Positions 24,701 through 37,800 of a DNA stretch of 64,000 nt are shown piece after piece. Each line of letters opens with the position of its first letter. Within the stretch, counting starts at the first letter, position 1. Under the pieces are notes generated by a model. That model was given only the letters and a program-made list of their open reading frames with translations, made no database searches and was not told where the DNA came from. Origin of the DNA: Toxoplasma gondii ME49 (lineage: Eukaryota > Apicomplexa > Conoidasida > Eucoccidiorida > Sarcocystidae); the NCBI RefSeq assembly GCF_000006565.2, contig NC_031474.1, forward strand, positions 2,577,662 through 2,641,661, given 5' to 3'. A program made the position numbers and the translations under genes.

Positions 24701-26316
24701 CGGAATTAGTGGGAAACAATCGTGTGCACTTATAGCAACGCACTTTAAAAACCTTCGCCAGCTGTGGAACTACGCTTCCAACCGGGGAGAACGCGTTGTC
24801 ACTGTTGTTCCTCCCGGTGCAGGCTGCCCATGGCCTCTTGGGGTGGCACTAAGTAAAGTCTCATTTCTTCTCGCGTTCGCCTCCCGGCTCATGTCGATAG
24901 AACACTTACGTGTCTGTGCTTAGTAGTGGAGGGGTGACGGGAGGTGACACACGCGGAGGAGTAACGGAAAGGCAGCTATCACTGAAGCCACAACTGATTA
25001 TGGAGTTGACCGGGGAAACCCGGTCCCCATGTCTTTCCATGACCCGACTACAGCCACACAGACATATACCTTTATGCGAAAGACAGTCGACTGTTTCGTG
25101 GGTGTTAAAAACCGTTAAAGGTGATGTTGAGAAAGATTCGGTCTTCCGCGTCGCTGTCAGGTGGGTCGAACAACCTCATTGATTTAACTCGAAAAGGAAG
25201 CATTAACAAAGTCCGCTTGACTCATATGAAGAAACGGAGAAACACTGCAGCATTTCAACGCTTGTGCTATCTTAAACGTTCCTGAATGCACCCTATTTGT
25301 TCCTCTTCTTGCTTACTACAGTGTCATCGAGATCCATATTCTATCCTTCTTGCGTTACTTCCCTCTGCCTTCTACCTTTCCTGTATTTCTTTCGATTTGT
25401 TTTCTATTCCTTCCGACACTTCCCACCTTATTGCCTCTCTTTACTACTCGTGGTTCTCCCCTGTGAGGTTCGTGCATCCAGAACCTTCTGTCCTCCGCTG
25501 GCGGTCGTCGACCGTTTTTACACCACACGCTCCACTGTCATATTTCCTTCGGTCTCGCTTCATTACCCTTCTCCCTGCGAATTTGAACCCTTAACTCCCT
25601 CTGCTCTGTTTTTTCTGCACTGCACCGCCAGCCTTTCGCTCTTGTCATAGTTGCAGTTGCTTGAGAGGCAGTTCCCATCCGGGAACACCCCGCCCCCTCC
25701 CAAGGCGAGACATGACAGCTGCATTATGCCATCCTCTGGTGTAGGAGATTCACAAAAAGTTCAGGAAAACAGTGTTTCCGAACAACGGTTCGTCCCCGCT
25801 GCACTGGCCGGCACACTTCCACTCCGCCCTTACCCTGCTCCGCTTGTAGCTCGGCTGGGCTACGACTGAGGACAGGGCTCGCGACATCGATCTCTATTGA
25901 ACAACTTCTGAGTAACTAATTGCACATCCTGGAGGGTTGCATTTCTCTTTATCCGCCGTCTTTCCAAGTGGCCAAAGTCGGCGTTTCCCCTCCCCCTACG
26001 CCCCTCGTTTTTTTCACACCCTTGGCCTGTCTTGACGGTGTCACTCGACGCGTTGAGAACGGCAGTGTCAAAGTGCTACGCGATCGGTAGAATTTCGGAC
26101 AGTGAACCATTTATACGGAAGCAAAGAATGAAGTCAACCATGTATAATATCTTAAAAGCAGTTGGGTAGGTCGAAGCCACCCCACCTGGAGTTGTGTCCC
26201 GTTCGCGCCTGCAGAAACCCACGAGCCCGACAGGCGTGGCTGAAAATCCTCAGCCACGGGCAAACTGGCTGCACCGAGTAGAGCGCGGTTCCATCGTCAG
26301 CGACGAGGTTCGACGT

Positions 26317-26323
26317 TGAGACG
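26317..26323 (+). promoter_or_regulatory. WGAGACG motif upstream of GRA7
   Basis: TGAGACG, the motif known from Toxoplasma dense granule and other promoters, about 440 bases before the GRA7 ATG. Confidence 0.7.
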
Positions 26324-26393
26324 CCGAGATCCCTTGGCCTTTCGGGCACTCGACAGGGTGGTTTGAAGTGGAATCTCGGAACGAGGAGACGCG

Positions 26394-26400
26394 CGTCTCT
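26394..26400 (-). promoter_or_regulatory. WGAGACG motif (inverted) upstream of GRA7
   Basis: CGTCTCT, the inverse of AGAGACG, about 365 bases before the GRA7 ATG. Confidence 0.65.
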
Positions 26401-26468
26401 AGAGAGACCCGCGCCACCGCCCGTGACGAACCACGAACCGCGGCGAACGGCGAGCTCACCGGGTTTTC

Positions 26469-26475
26469 AGAGACG
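26469..26475 (+). promoter_or_regulatory. WGAGACG motif upstream of GRA7
   Basis: AGAGACG, about 290 bases before the GRA7 ATG, in a cluster with the two motifs just upstream. Confidence 0.68.
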
Positions 26476-26747
26476 CGCGAGATCCCTGATTTCGTTTACC
26501 ATTGACGCCCGCCGCCGTCGACGTCTTTGGAACGTGTTTCACGTTTGAGTTGCACTGTTACTTTCTTCGGATTACATTCTTCCACTAAAAGCTGGTTTTG
26601 TCCAGTATCCATTCGTCGCTACCGTTGCGCAGTCACGTTGAATTTTGCAGCGGCAAAACATCTTGTGTAAAATTCGAGTTTTGTTGATGATTGAAGTACC
26701 CTGTATTGGGGCTTGCTAACGTTTTGTATTAAAAGGGTTTACTGCGG

Positions 26748-26754
26748 CGTCTCA
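26748..26754 (-). promoter_or_regulatory. WGAGACG motif (inverted) beside the GRA7 start codon
   Basis: CGTCTCA, the inverse of TGAGACG, ends 8 bases before the ATG and so probably lies in the 5' untranslated leader. Confidence 0.5.
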
Positions 26755-26762
26755 TTTCCAAA

Positions 26763-27473
26763 ATGGCCCGACACGCAATTTTTTTCGCGCTTTGTGTTTT
26801 AGGCCTGGTGGCGGCGGCTTTGCCCCAGTTCGCTACCGCGGCCACCGCGTCAGATGACGAACTGATGAGTCGAATCCGAAATTCTGACTTTTTCGATGGT
26901 CAAGCACCCGTTGACAGTCTCAGACCGACGAACGCCGGTGTCGACTCGAAAGGGACCGACGATCACCTCACCACCAGCATGGATAAGGCATCTGTAGAGA
27001 GTCAGCTTCCGAGAAGAGAGCCATTGGAGACGGAGCCAGATGAACAAGAAGAAGTTCATTTCAGGAAGCGAGGCGTCCGTTCCGACGCTGAAGTGACTGA
27101 CGACAACATCTACGAGGAGCACACTGATCGTAAAGTGGTTCCGAGGAAGTCGGAGGGCAAGCGAAGCTTCAAAGACTTGCTGAAGAAGCTCGCGCTGCCG
27201 GCTGTTGGTATGGGTGCATCGTATTTTGCCGCTGATAGAATTCTGCCGGAACTAACAGAGCAGCAACAGACAGGCGAAGAACCCCTAACCACCGGCCAGA
27301 ATGTGAGCACTGTGTTAGGCTTCGCAGCGCTTGCTGCTGCCGCAGCGTTCCTTGGCATGGGTCTCACGAGGACGTACCGACATTTTTCCCCACGCAAAAA
27401 CAGATCACGGCAGCCTGCACTCGAGCAAGAGGTGCCTGAATCAGGCAAAGATGGGGAGGATGCCCGCCAGTAG
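26763..27473 (+). CDS. GRA7: Dense granule protein GRA7
   Basis: Recognised as T. gondii GRA7 (p29), an abundant dense granule protein secreted into the parasitophorous vacuole and associated with the vacuole membrane and intravacuolar tubules. It is known to interact with ROP2/ROP4- and ROP18-containing complexes and to act on host immunity-related GTPases. The reading frame is a single uninterrupted exon of 236 codons plus a TAG stop. Visible parts: a signal peptide at about 1-26 (basic start, hydrophobic core, AxA-like end), an acidic central region, a hydrophobic stretch at about 143-161, a clear Ala-rich membrane segment at about 181-201, then a basic and finally acidic tail. The ATG sits in a favourable context (CAAAATGG). 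WGAGACG motifs lie upstream, one only 8 bases before the ATG. The frame shows no disruption. Identification is from memory of the protein, not a database search. Confidence 0.98.
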   Translation: MARHAIFFALCVLGLVAAALPQFATAATASDDELMSRIRNSDFFDGQAPVDSLRPTNAGVDSKGTDDHLTTSMDKASVESQLPRREPLETEPDEQEEVHFRKRGVRSDAEVTDDNIYEEHTDRKVVPRKSEGKRSFKDLLKKLALPAVGMGASYFAADRILPELTEQQQTGEEPLTTGQNVSTVLGFAALAAAAAFLGMGLTRTYRHFSPRKNRSRQPALEQEVPESGKDGEDARQ

Positions 27474-29974
27474 GATATGGGGGCTAATAAAAGTGAGTAG
27501 GAGCTCGAGGACAGTGTCCCGAACGCGCCTGAGAGGCAGACAGACACAGAAGAGTGAAGAAAAACAACATGGTATTACGTGCGGTGAGTGTTTGCTGTCA
27601 CGTGTTTTTTGCGCCACAAAGACAGCTTGTGTTGTATGCATGGGATCGACAGTTCATGGACGGCGCTACCCAGAGAGGCGGCATTTGCGTACACCGTGGG
27701 TCGTCATGAGTACCGGGACATCGTGTTCGTGTTTATTTGTTCATGTCGAAGTGCACTAAGACACGAGACGAAAGGGTGGTTCCGTCCCTGGCAGCATCAC
27801 GTAGTGGTTTCTTTGTCGAGAACAGCGGCAGTCCGAGGCCACTTGAGACAGGATGTTTGAGTGTATACAGACAACGCGGTCACAGCATGAGGCAAAGCTG
27901 TCTAAGCAGCCATTTGCGCGAGCGAAGTCATCCATGCCGACTGTGTGAGCCTCTTTAGTTACTTTGAATGAGACAGAAACTAAGGCTCGCAGCAGGTCTG
28001 AATATTGCGAATAATCTACTTTTAAAACCCGGGGGAGCCTAGTCGTTGGGCGCGTGGTGCTGAGGAGGTTGGAAAAGGACCCGTATGCAGGTAGCTGGTA
28101 TTTCTTGCAGGGTGAAGGATTCTCCATCTGTTTTGAGGCAGTCCAACGTTGGTTGCTTCAAAACAGACGAAAACACGCATGATCGTTCCTTGCAGTGTCA
28201 GCGGGAGTGTTTACCTCTGGTGGATCCTACCAGAGTGGTGTATCGTGTCGTGGCGGGAAAGTCAGAAACGGAAGTGGACGGTAGATGAAGTTGTAGTAGC
28301 GAATGATGTGAGGCCGCCTTTTGAAGCAGGAACTTTCCTGCCGCGTCCACTTCTTGCTAGGTGGCAGTAGAGAGCACTCGATCTCGGAACAGAGACGCAC
28401 GTTTGCGCGCTGCAATCCAGCTGACACATTCGAGAATACATTGCTGAGGCTGGATTCACTACAAAAGACGCATTCTTTTGCTATGCTAATTTAGTACTTG
28501 CGTTTCTTGCTCTACTGAGATTCGATGTTCCGTCATTAGCCTTTACGAACAGGACGACACAAGCCGTCGTGAAAGGACTTTCGCGCAAGCACCTGCCGCT
28601 CACAGGAACCGTCTTCACCTCCGACATTGCTTGAGACTGCTGCCAGCGCCCCTCCGAGCACGGCTACTATCTCTATTTCTTCTTGGTCAGTGCGACTGCT
28701 GGTACATGTGTCAGAGTATTCGAATGCTGCTCCTTCCGAAGGGACCAGCGCAGCCATTGGCGGACCGTTTTCTACGCATAGTATGGGTGGATAATCCAGA
28801 ACTGTTCCTCGCGCTCGTTTTATGCGCGTTACCGCTTCTCGTCTTCAACTCCTATCAAACACCATCGACTTAAGACGCATGTGCGACGAACGCCTGTGCT
28901 GTTCACTCTCTACCTGCTGGACTCTGTGCCCCCTATGGTGCTCGTGTTGAGTGGGCGCAGGCACAGTCTCGCTCTCCGGCCTAGGCAGCCTTCGTTGTGA
29001 TGCGCGGTGTCAACTTTCGAAAGGTGGTAACGCGTTTCTTCTGACATCTACCGTGGCTGCTAGACAAAAAATGTAGGGGGAACCGACCCGGAAGTAAGGA
29101 AAATTGCCTTGTCCGAAGGAGAGACACAAGTCACCTGCCTCTTCCCGCGCCGCCTTTTTTTCGCTGGCCGCGCGACGGACGAACAGCATTGCTCTTTCGT
29201 TGTCGAGCCGGTGGTCTGTCGAGACCCGTTGTGTTTTGCAGCCTCGGGTGTGCATATCTGTGGTGCATCGCCGCTTGCTTCTATCCCGAGAGCAGCCAAG
29301 CTAGCGCGCTGAGGAACCGAGAAAAGATGCGTTTTGCGGAGGGGAGAGCGACGAAACCTCGACACGGAGAGGTCCTTTTCTGGTTTGTGAAGCGGGTTCT
29401 ATGTCTCTCATTTCCGTTGTGTCTTCCAAAAGTGGGCAGAGACTTTCTCTTCAAGTTGTGTAGGCAAAAGACTCCCTCAACCGTAGCCGTGTTTCTCCTT
29501 CACCATCGAGTCCGTCGTGCTCCTTGGTCACCACGCCACTTGCCCGGCGCGTTCAGCAGACTCCGGGTTGGAGGTTCTTTTAAACTCGGTAAAGTAGATG
29601 CAGCAATGCTTGGACCGGCCGCTTTTCTTTTTCTCTTCATCCCTTTTCAAGCAGTGTGTTCCTCGCAACGCACCCTTGTGTTTTATTCAAAAATCCTCTT
29701 CGCGTAGCCGCACTCCGACCAGATCGTCGGTGTCTTGCATGCGCCGCAACGGTCCTTCCATATGGTGCCTGCGACGTTCCAGCAAATTTTCCTTCCTTCT
29801 CGACGTAGTTCCCGTTCTCCCTCTCGCTGTCGATAGACAGGTCTCTTTCCGGGGAACCCTGCCTCGCTCCCCCCTCTAATCTGCCTCCTCCCTTTTTTCC
29901 TCGTTCTCCCCCAAAGCCCTGCTTCCACCCGATCCTCACTCGCTCTCCCTCCTCTCCCCTTCGCTCTTCCTCGC
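27474..29974. other. Intergenic region between GRA7 and the DUF726 gene
   Basis: Holds the GRA7 3' end and the probable promoter and pyrimidine-rich leader (about 29600-29970) of the hydrolase gene. Several frames of 60-170 codons are open, but none has family features or a good start context. Confidence 0.7.
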
Positions 29975-32900
29975 ATGGCGGGTGTTCCTCAAGACACGCA
30001 GGCCTCTTCTGCCTCAGCGTCGTCGCCTCCTTCCCAACGCGACTTGGAGAGGCGGGCGTGGACTACCGCCGGCGGAACCGGCGAGCTGGCTCCCGCCCGG
30101 CGACCGAGCCACCCGAGCGCGGATGGAAGGAACGGGTCTCCTTCTCTGGCGCCCTCTTCCGCGGTCGTCTCGGAGGGAGAGGGCGGCATGACACACTCTG
30201 TCGTATCCTCTTCGACGATGCCTTTCGGTCGCTTTTCTTCCCTCGCTTCCTCTTGTCAAGACAACGCAGATGAACCGATCTGCTTCCTCCAGCCCGACCA
30301 ACAGCAACACTTTCTCCTCCAGGGGCGCCTGGTGGACGACACAATCTCGAGACCGGCGCGCTCGCTTTTCTCGCTCGTCTCAGGAGCCGCGAGCGACGAC
30401 GCCCCCGCGCCTCATCATGCAGCAGCCGCGGCGTCCGCTGGGGTGTTCGTCCACCCCAGCGGCGCGTTGCAGTCTGCAGAGCCGGGATCGACGGCCAACC
30501 GTGCCGCGGAGGCGGCTGGCAGCCCATGTCTTCGGCAAGGCTCTTCGCTCTTTTCCTCGGCGTCTGGCGCCTCTGGGCGGAGTTTGGGCCTCTCACGCTC
30601 AGTGGAGAAGATCATTGAGAGCGGGGAGGTGCAGATGGACGACATCGAGCCGGAGCAGGCGGCAGACATTTCCAAGGCGCTGCTCCTCCACACACAGCAC
30701 CACCATATGCTGCTTCAGAGCGAGAGCCTCCCGCGAACACCGCTGACCGTGCACCCGCTGTCACCCTTCCGGCAGAAGGAGCCAGGCGCCGAGAGAGGCA
30801 CGCCGACTGCTGGAGGCTTCGCCTCTGCAGAACGCGGGACTCGAACCTTGAACATCATTCGCGAGGTGTACGAGGGATACCAGTCTTCGTCGCCTTCTTC
30901 CGCGAGGCACCTCTCCGAGGACGGGAGAGGAGGCGAGGACGGGAGAGGAGGCGAGGACGGGAGAGGAGGCGAGGACGGAAGAGGAGGCGAGGACGGAAGA
31001 GGAGGCGAGGACGGGAGAGGAGGCGAAGCCGAGGCTCTGATGAAGGCCTCACCCAGAGACGAGGCTCCAGAGACCGCGGAGACGCGCAGATCCACCCACG
31101 AGCGGGAGAAAGACAAGGCAGTCTCCGTGCACGCGCGTCCAGGCACTGAAGACGAAGGCAGCGGGGCTTCGGGGCAACTCTCGGCTCCTCGAGAGTATCG
31201 ACAGGCGGCGAGTGATGCTGAGAAAGGGCACAGCGGCGCCCACACGTCTAGCAGACAGGACAGGGAGGACCGAGGCGGCGGCGTTGCCCTCCCGTCAGAG
31301 ACGGAGGAGGAGCAGGAACGGCGGCTGCTGGACGAAATTGAGGCACGACTGACCCAGGATGCCGAAGGTTTCCTTGAGGGCGCGAAACTGGAACTGGAGG
31401 ATTTGCGACTGAGTGCAGAGCGAGAAGTCCTCGCTCTCCAGTACATCCCCTTCAAGGCAGATCGCCTCCTCGCGCTTCCCACCAGCTGCCGGGAGAGCCT
31501 CCTCGGCATCTTCGTCTGTCTCTGTCTCCAACACATTGAGAGGTGAGAAATGCAGACACAACATTCACCCTTGGGTGTAACAAGCAACGCGTGACCGGAG
31601 GCAGAGAGGGTCGTCTGCAGAGGGGGAAGACAGTGAAGAGCCGACAACGCGCATGCTACTGTCGTATCAGCATCCACCATCCTTTGGTAGTTTCACTTCT
31701 GGCTTTTTTCTGTACCTCACACGGTCTTCCTCTCTCCTTATCTCTTCATCTTCGTCGCGTTATTTCTGTGCACGCCCCTCTCTCTTCATTACTCTCTCTC
31801 TGCCTTACACACTCTCTCTCTCCGTCTCGCTGTCTCCCTACCTCCCTCCCCTTCTCTGTTTATTTCTCTCGCTCTCTGCCTTGCTCGACTCTCCTCTCTC
31901 CGTCTCTCTTCTTTATTTCGTTTGCTTCGCTTTCGTCCAGTTTCTTCCTGCTTCTGGAGTTTCCTCGCCCTTCGTTCATGCACTTCCATGTCTTCCGGAT
32001 TTCTCAAGAGTTCCTTCGTTTGCGTCTCGCTCACGGTTTCCTTCTTTCTGACGGCCTGCTGCTTTTCTCCACATCGCCTTTGCGCTCTCTCTCCTCTCTC
32101 TAACTCTTCTGATTCTTCTCTCCAGCCTGAGCCCTGAGCTGCAAAGCCAGGTCGCGGAGTGGAGTCTTATTTTTCTCCACACACTCGCCACCCCCCAGGT
32201 GCTGAACGTCGACGCGAATGTGGAGAAGAGTCTCGTTCGTCCTATCATTCTGCGGGACCGTCTGTTAAAAGACGGATTAAAGGTAAACTCCAAAGCAGGT
32301 ATATCGACGCGATTGATCATCCCCTCTACCGGCTGACACACTCTGCATGTGGATCGGGAATGAAGAGGCACGTAGACATGTATACATTTGCACAAAGTAC
32401 ATACATGCATCCATATATATATATATATATATACGTACATACATGTACACACATACACACATATCTATGTATCTATCTATCTATCTATCTATCTATATTT
32501 CTATCTATCTATCTATCTATGCATGTATTTATATATGTTTGCCTGTGCAAATGTGCGGAGCTACGTGATGTCTGTTGGTCATTTGAGGCTTCTACTGTTA
32601 ACGGTTACGTCGTTATTTTTCGTCTCTCTCTCCCCTTCCTCACTCGTTCCTCAGTCTGTTCTTGTGTTTTTCGTTTCACCGGCATCTTTCCTCTGTCGTG
32701 TTTCCTTGTCTCCGTGTCTCTCTGGCCTCTGTCGATTCTCCGTCTTGTTCTTCGTTTCTCTGCACGGTCTGCATGCGTACCTCCCTGCGGCTTCTTCTCC
32801 GTTTCCAGACTTCGGACATCCTGAGTCCGGCGCCGTTGGTGAAGGTCGTGGCGGACGCTTGCGAGGCGATGCAGCCGGAAGTCAATTCGATTTTCAACAC

Positions 32901-34806
32901 CCTTCACTCAGAGATGTCTTGCTTTGCTCACCTAGGCATTTCTCAGGACTCGGCACCTGCCTCGCCAGTCGCGCCCGGAGCAGCTGGCGCCCAGCGACCC
33001 AGAACCAGGTCGCAGTCTCCTTCGTTCTCTTCTTCTGAAGCTGCTGACTCATCCGCCGGAGTCGAGCCGCGCCGACGGTCGAGCCGGAGGGACATTCTGT
33101 CTTCGTTGCCCGCGGCGCCGCATGCGCAGTACGCGAGAGAGAGACAGGGAATCATGGACGACTCTGAGGAAGACGGTGCGAGGCCTTCGGGCGCTCAGCG
33201 AGTCGAGGGAGTTGAGCCGCGCGGAGTCGCGGCGTATGTGTACTCTTCAGGTTTGCGGCGGGGGTCGGACGCCTCGGACGCGGAGCGAGGCGCGACCATC
33301 GGACTGGGCAGACGCGGCGAAGAAGAAGACTCTTCCTTCCTCGAAGAGGCTGGACAGACTGTGAGCGAGCATCTCCGCAGGCGCTTGACAGTTGAGCGGA
33401 GAAGAGAAGAGCTGCATGCGCGGCGCCGGGAGGCTGCAGAGAGAGCGGAAGATGGAGGAGAGGAGACTATGGAGAGAAGCAGGCGGAGAGAGAACGACGA
33501 GGAATTGCTCAGCTCGCCAAGGGAGAACGGAGAGCCTGGTGCACCACCGGACACTGCGTCTGTCGACAGAAACAGCGAGTCGCAGACGCTTGCCTCGTCC
33601 TCGGTCGCTGCCTCCTCTCCGTCTGTTGGCTGCAGACACGACTCTCACGCGGTTGTTTTTACGTCGGTTGCGGCGCATCCTTTGTCAGGAGGGTCGTCTC
33701 CGCTCTCTGGTTCTGCGCGCACTGAGGCGCCGCATGCAGCCGCTACCCTGCGCGTGTGTGTAGAGAAGAGAGAGGAGGAGGACGAGGCGCTCGTGGCGGC
33801 CGTCGGATGCGTGGAGGAGAAGGAGAGTTTCGATGAAGAAGGCAGTGGCTGCGAACTGCAGCTTCCCGAGGAACAGGAACAGATGCTGAACCCCAACAGT
33901 CTGCGCTCGGAGCAGCCGACGCGCTACAACTTCCCCGCCTTCTCTCGCGCGCAGAGCGGTCGAACGAGCTGGAATCCGTCCCCCTGGGAGAGACGCAGTC
34001 CCGAAGGAACTTTCGGTTCTGAGGACGGCGCCTCTGCTCTCCTGCCTTCGTATCCGCCCTCCGCAAAAACTGTGCTTCTCCGCGAGCTCACCACCGCGCT
34101 TGTCACCAGCGGGTCGTTCGACGCTCGCGTCCAGTTCATGCTGCAGGTCTTTGCAGTCGACCTACTCCATCTCAATCCTCTCATCCTCATTCGCCTCGAG
34201 CACCACCTGGCCGCCGACCTTCTCGATCTACTCAGAGTACGCGGTCTTGCTTTGCCTGCTTTTCTCTTTGTCTTTCTCTCCGACTCTGAGGCCTGTCTGC
34301 AGCCTCCTGTCTGCTGGCTTTGTCGATGTCTCCACTGCGACGGTTTCCGCGTTCGAGTATCGTGCTGACGCCCCTCCACAACGACTGGACGCGTCTTCGG
34401 AGTACCCTTCTAGTCGTGTCTCGACTTCCTCAGAGGAAGATGCTTCTTCGTTCACTCTCGTTTCGCACTTTCTACTTGTCCCTCAAGTCCTGATTCGTTT
34501 CTGCGAACCTGTGACGGCTCTCCTGGGGTTGAAGCGACCGCCGCAAGCGCAGGTTCTCTTTCTCCTCTTTCATTGTCGCGAATTAAAAACTCGACAAAGT
34601 TCTGCTTGCTCATTCGTCGACCTCGGTGTCGCCTCCGCTTCAGAGCATGTTTTGAGTCTGTCTGCCATCTGGGATTCCCTCTGTATCCTTGAGTACAACC
34701 GGATACGAAGACGAATCTTCCAAGCTAATGCAAAGCTGCCGAAATGTTAATTTATTTAGATACGTATATCCAAACAGGCATTCATCTGTATATATCTGTA
34801 TCTGTA

Positions 34807-34842
<36 letters not shown>

Positions 34843-37800
34843 CATACATCACGCGAAAACCGCCAAGAGATGAATGAATTCGCATGTGCGTATGAAATAC
34901 ATATACATATATAGATATAGCTATGTTGACATGTAAACATATTGATTGCATGTTGCATGCAAGTCGAAATGAAATATGTTTCAAGAAGTGTATTTGCACT
35001 TCGTGTTGAAACTCTCGACATATTGGCTGCGAACTGGTCGCTTTCGGGTGTACCTGCAGGCGAGTACGAAGGAGGGTGCGAGGCAAAAGACGTGGAGGCG
35101 ACTGAAGATTGCAGGTGAGAATTTGCAGAGGCGAGAAGCGCCGACGCGCGGAGACAAGAATACATCGAATGGCATGCGCGGTCCTGGCGGCCCAAGTTCT
35201 CAGAACATTTCAGGTTTCTCTGAACTTTGGTGAATGCGTCATTGAGTGCTCGTTTCGAGAAGAGGATGTTCGACTCTTCTCAAGTGTAGGGAAGTCTAAA
35301 TCAGTGACCAATGTCTCAATTGTCAACAGAAAGTGTCTATATATCGATACTTGAGTGAAATGAAGTTTGTTTAACTGTGGAGATCTGATTCCGGCCTGGG
35401 TTGTGGATTCTTTCTTCGGTGTCTATTTGCTTTGGGTTTTCTCGTCTTTTCCCAGATTTCTCTGGACTACTCTGGAGTTTTCAGCTCTCTCCTGACGGGA
35501 GCGAAAACGCGCTCTCTCTGCTGCTCTTCATCTTTTTCCGCGTCTTCTGACAGTCGCCTGTCGTGGGCTCTTGTCGGAATCTTCGCGGCGGCCTCTCTGT
35601 GTTTAACTCAGAACTTGAACGTTTTGTAGATGCAACAGAGAGAGACGTCTCAGAGTCCTTTATGCGCAGACCTTGTTTATCGACGAAACGCGGAAGGGAG
35701 TTCTGTCTCTCTACATGTACGCAGGTCCTTCCGTAGGTATAGACACACGCGCGTCATGACGTTAGTATATTCATTTCTTTGTCATGTATTTGGGGGATGC
35801 AGTTATGTTTTTGACGGTTCCCGTTCGGCTCTATATTGTGCGTGTCTAAGGCAGGAGATAGACCTGAGCGTCTCTTTCAGACTGGCAGCAGAGAGGAAAC
35901 TCTTTTTTTTGCGTGTAGGTGCCGCAATTGGAGGGGGAGTTTTGGTAGCTCTGACAGCCGGACTTGCAGCTCCTGGCATCGTCGCGGGGATCGCGTCCCT
36001 GGGTTTGGGAGGTGCAGGAGTCTCTGCCTTCCTCGCCTCTGCAGGTGGGATGGCCGTGATTGTGTCGCTCTTCGGCGCTGGAGGCGCAGGTAAGTGAGAA
36101 AGGCGAGAAAACGAGAGAAGCAAGGCGTGGAAAGCAGACAGGGGGAGAGCGACGACGACGCTTTCCGCGAGAAGACCTCGGCTCTTCCCGTGTCTTTCTG
36201 TGCGCGTGCCCTCAGGGCTCACCGGGTGGAAGTACAGCCGGCGAATAGCAAACATCAAGATTTTCGAATTCGACATGTTAAACGGAAAGACACCGTCGAG
36301 TTTAGGAGTCACGGTGTGTGTTTCTGGCTACCTGCGAACTTTCGACGACATCGCTCTGCCCTGGGTACGCGCTGAAGCGCCTGTGTTTCTTGCTCCCGAC
36401 AACAGCACGTTCTTGGCCTCCAGAGTTCGCCCTTCTTCCCCACCGTTGGGGAGGCAAACGACACAGGATAGAGCCTCAAGATCACACTTGCAGTGAAGCA
36501 TTGTTTCCTTGGAGGGCCTTCCTCTTTACGCCTTCAGTGCGTCATAGAGGAGGTGGAGCAGCCTGAGGCGGATCGAGCGCTGAAAGCCGCGAGTCCAGTG
36601 CCCTTTTGTGCCGTGCATGAACTTCTGAGAGGACGAAGGAGACATCTTTTCTCGAGACGACTTTCTCTGGAGTAGAAAAAGATCCCGAGGCGCAATCGAT
36701 TCGGGCGTCGCGTGGAAACGAAGCCTCTTCTTGTTGTGTCCTCTGCTTTTCCTGTGAGCTCGATCTCGTTGCTTCTCCTTAAATCGGCGGTGGTCACGGT
36801 TTTCGCTCGCAGTTGCGGCTCTTGCTTCCCGTTTACTTCGCTTCTGGCACTTGACTGCGTGGAAGATGTCTGACCTTTTGTTTTCTTTTTCCAGCTTCAA
36901 GGGTGTCCACACGCGTGCTCGGATCTCCTCGCGCTCAAGTGGGAACCCAACATCTTGAAATCCCTCGGAGGCATGGTCGTTCAAATGCTTTCACAGGTGA
37001 ATCTTTTGTATCTCTTGCCTTCTCCACGCTTGGCTTTCTCTCACTCTTCCTCTTCGTCTCTGCTCGTCTGCTGTCCTCAAAAGCTTCTTCTTTCTCCCTC
37101 TGTGTCTGTCTTTCCCTCGCTCTTCTTCTTCTACCATGCTCACGCTTTTCCTCTGCCTCTCCCCCTGTCTCTCTCCTTCTTTCTCGTCCTCTCTCGCCGT
37201 TTTCGCTTCTCTCCCGCTTCCTCTCCTTCTTGCTTCTTCATCCCGCTTCGGAAGCCTCTTGCGCCTCTGCTGTGTGTGCCATCGCCTGTGTCAGAATACG
37301 TTTGCAAGGTGCAGGTTGCGACGGTCTCTGTCTGCTTCTGCTTCCCCGTCTTCCCTCGTATTTTTTTTCTCTCTCGCGTTTGCTTCGCGACATATCACTC
37401 CGGCCGCCTAGCTCGGCGTGACTTCTGTGTCTGTGTCACTTCTCATCTCACGTTTTTTTCGTTCTTTCCTGTGTCCCCCTTTCCTCACCTTTTCTCTCGC
37501 CTTCGTCGTCACTCTCTTCCCCACTTTCTGTCTCACATTCTCCTCTTTGCGTCTTGTGTCTTGGTTTCTTCAGGACTTCGCAGTGGCGGCGGGGAAGTAC
37601 TATCTGCAGCACACTGCCCTGGGGGGCCTCACGTTTGCTCTCTTCTGGCCGATGGCTCTGATTCAGTACGCAGCGAGTCTGGACAATACCTGGAGTCTGT
37701 GCAGAGAGCGCGCTCAGCAGGCAGGGCGCCTCCTCGCCGACGCCATCTCCGACACCCAGGCAAGTCTTTTTCTCGACGGCATGCGCATGCAGCCGGTCTT

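Larger units (their letters stand above)
21778..26762. other. Intergenic region between the UBR gene and GRA7
   Basis: The left end is the 5' flank of the UBR gene and the right 0.5 kb is the GRA7 promoter and leader. The middle is AT-richer than the flanking exons, with no gene I can support. Frames at 22885-23317 and 23407-23961 are open but lack a convincing start or family match. A pyrimidine-rich stretch occupies about 25290-25640. Two diverged copies of a short segment lie near 22990-23040 and 24325-24360. Confidence 0.7.

Noticed and set aside
25286..25650. Two overlapping plus-strand frames in a pyrimidine-rich stretch
   Set aside because: Composition-driven; the residues are mostly Ser, Leu and Phe with no pattern and no splice partners.
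22800..29000. Nuclear copies of mitochondrial cytb/cox genes, common in this genome
   Set aside because: I looked for recognisable cytochrome b or cox peptide blocks in the intergenic frames and found none; a sequence search would be needed to exclude short fragments.
29189..29707. 172-codon plus-strand frame before the DUF726 gene
   Set aside because: No domain, poor start, pyrimidine-rich leader-like sequence; more likely the 5' untranslated region.
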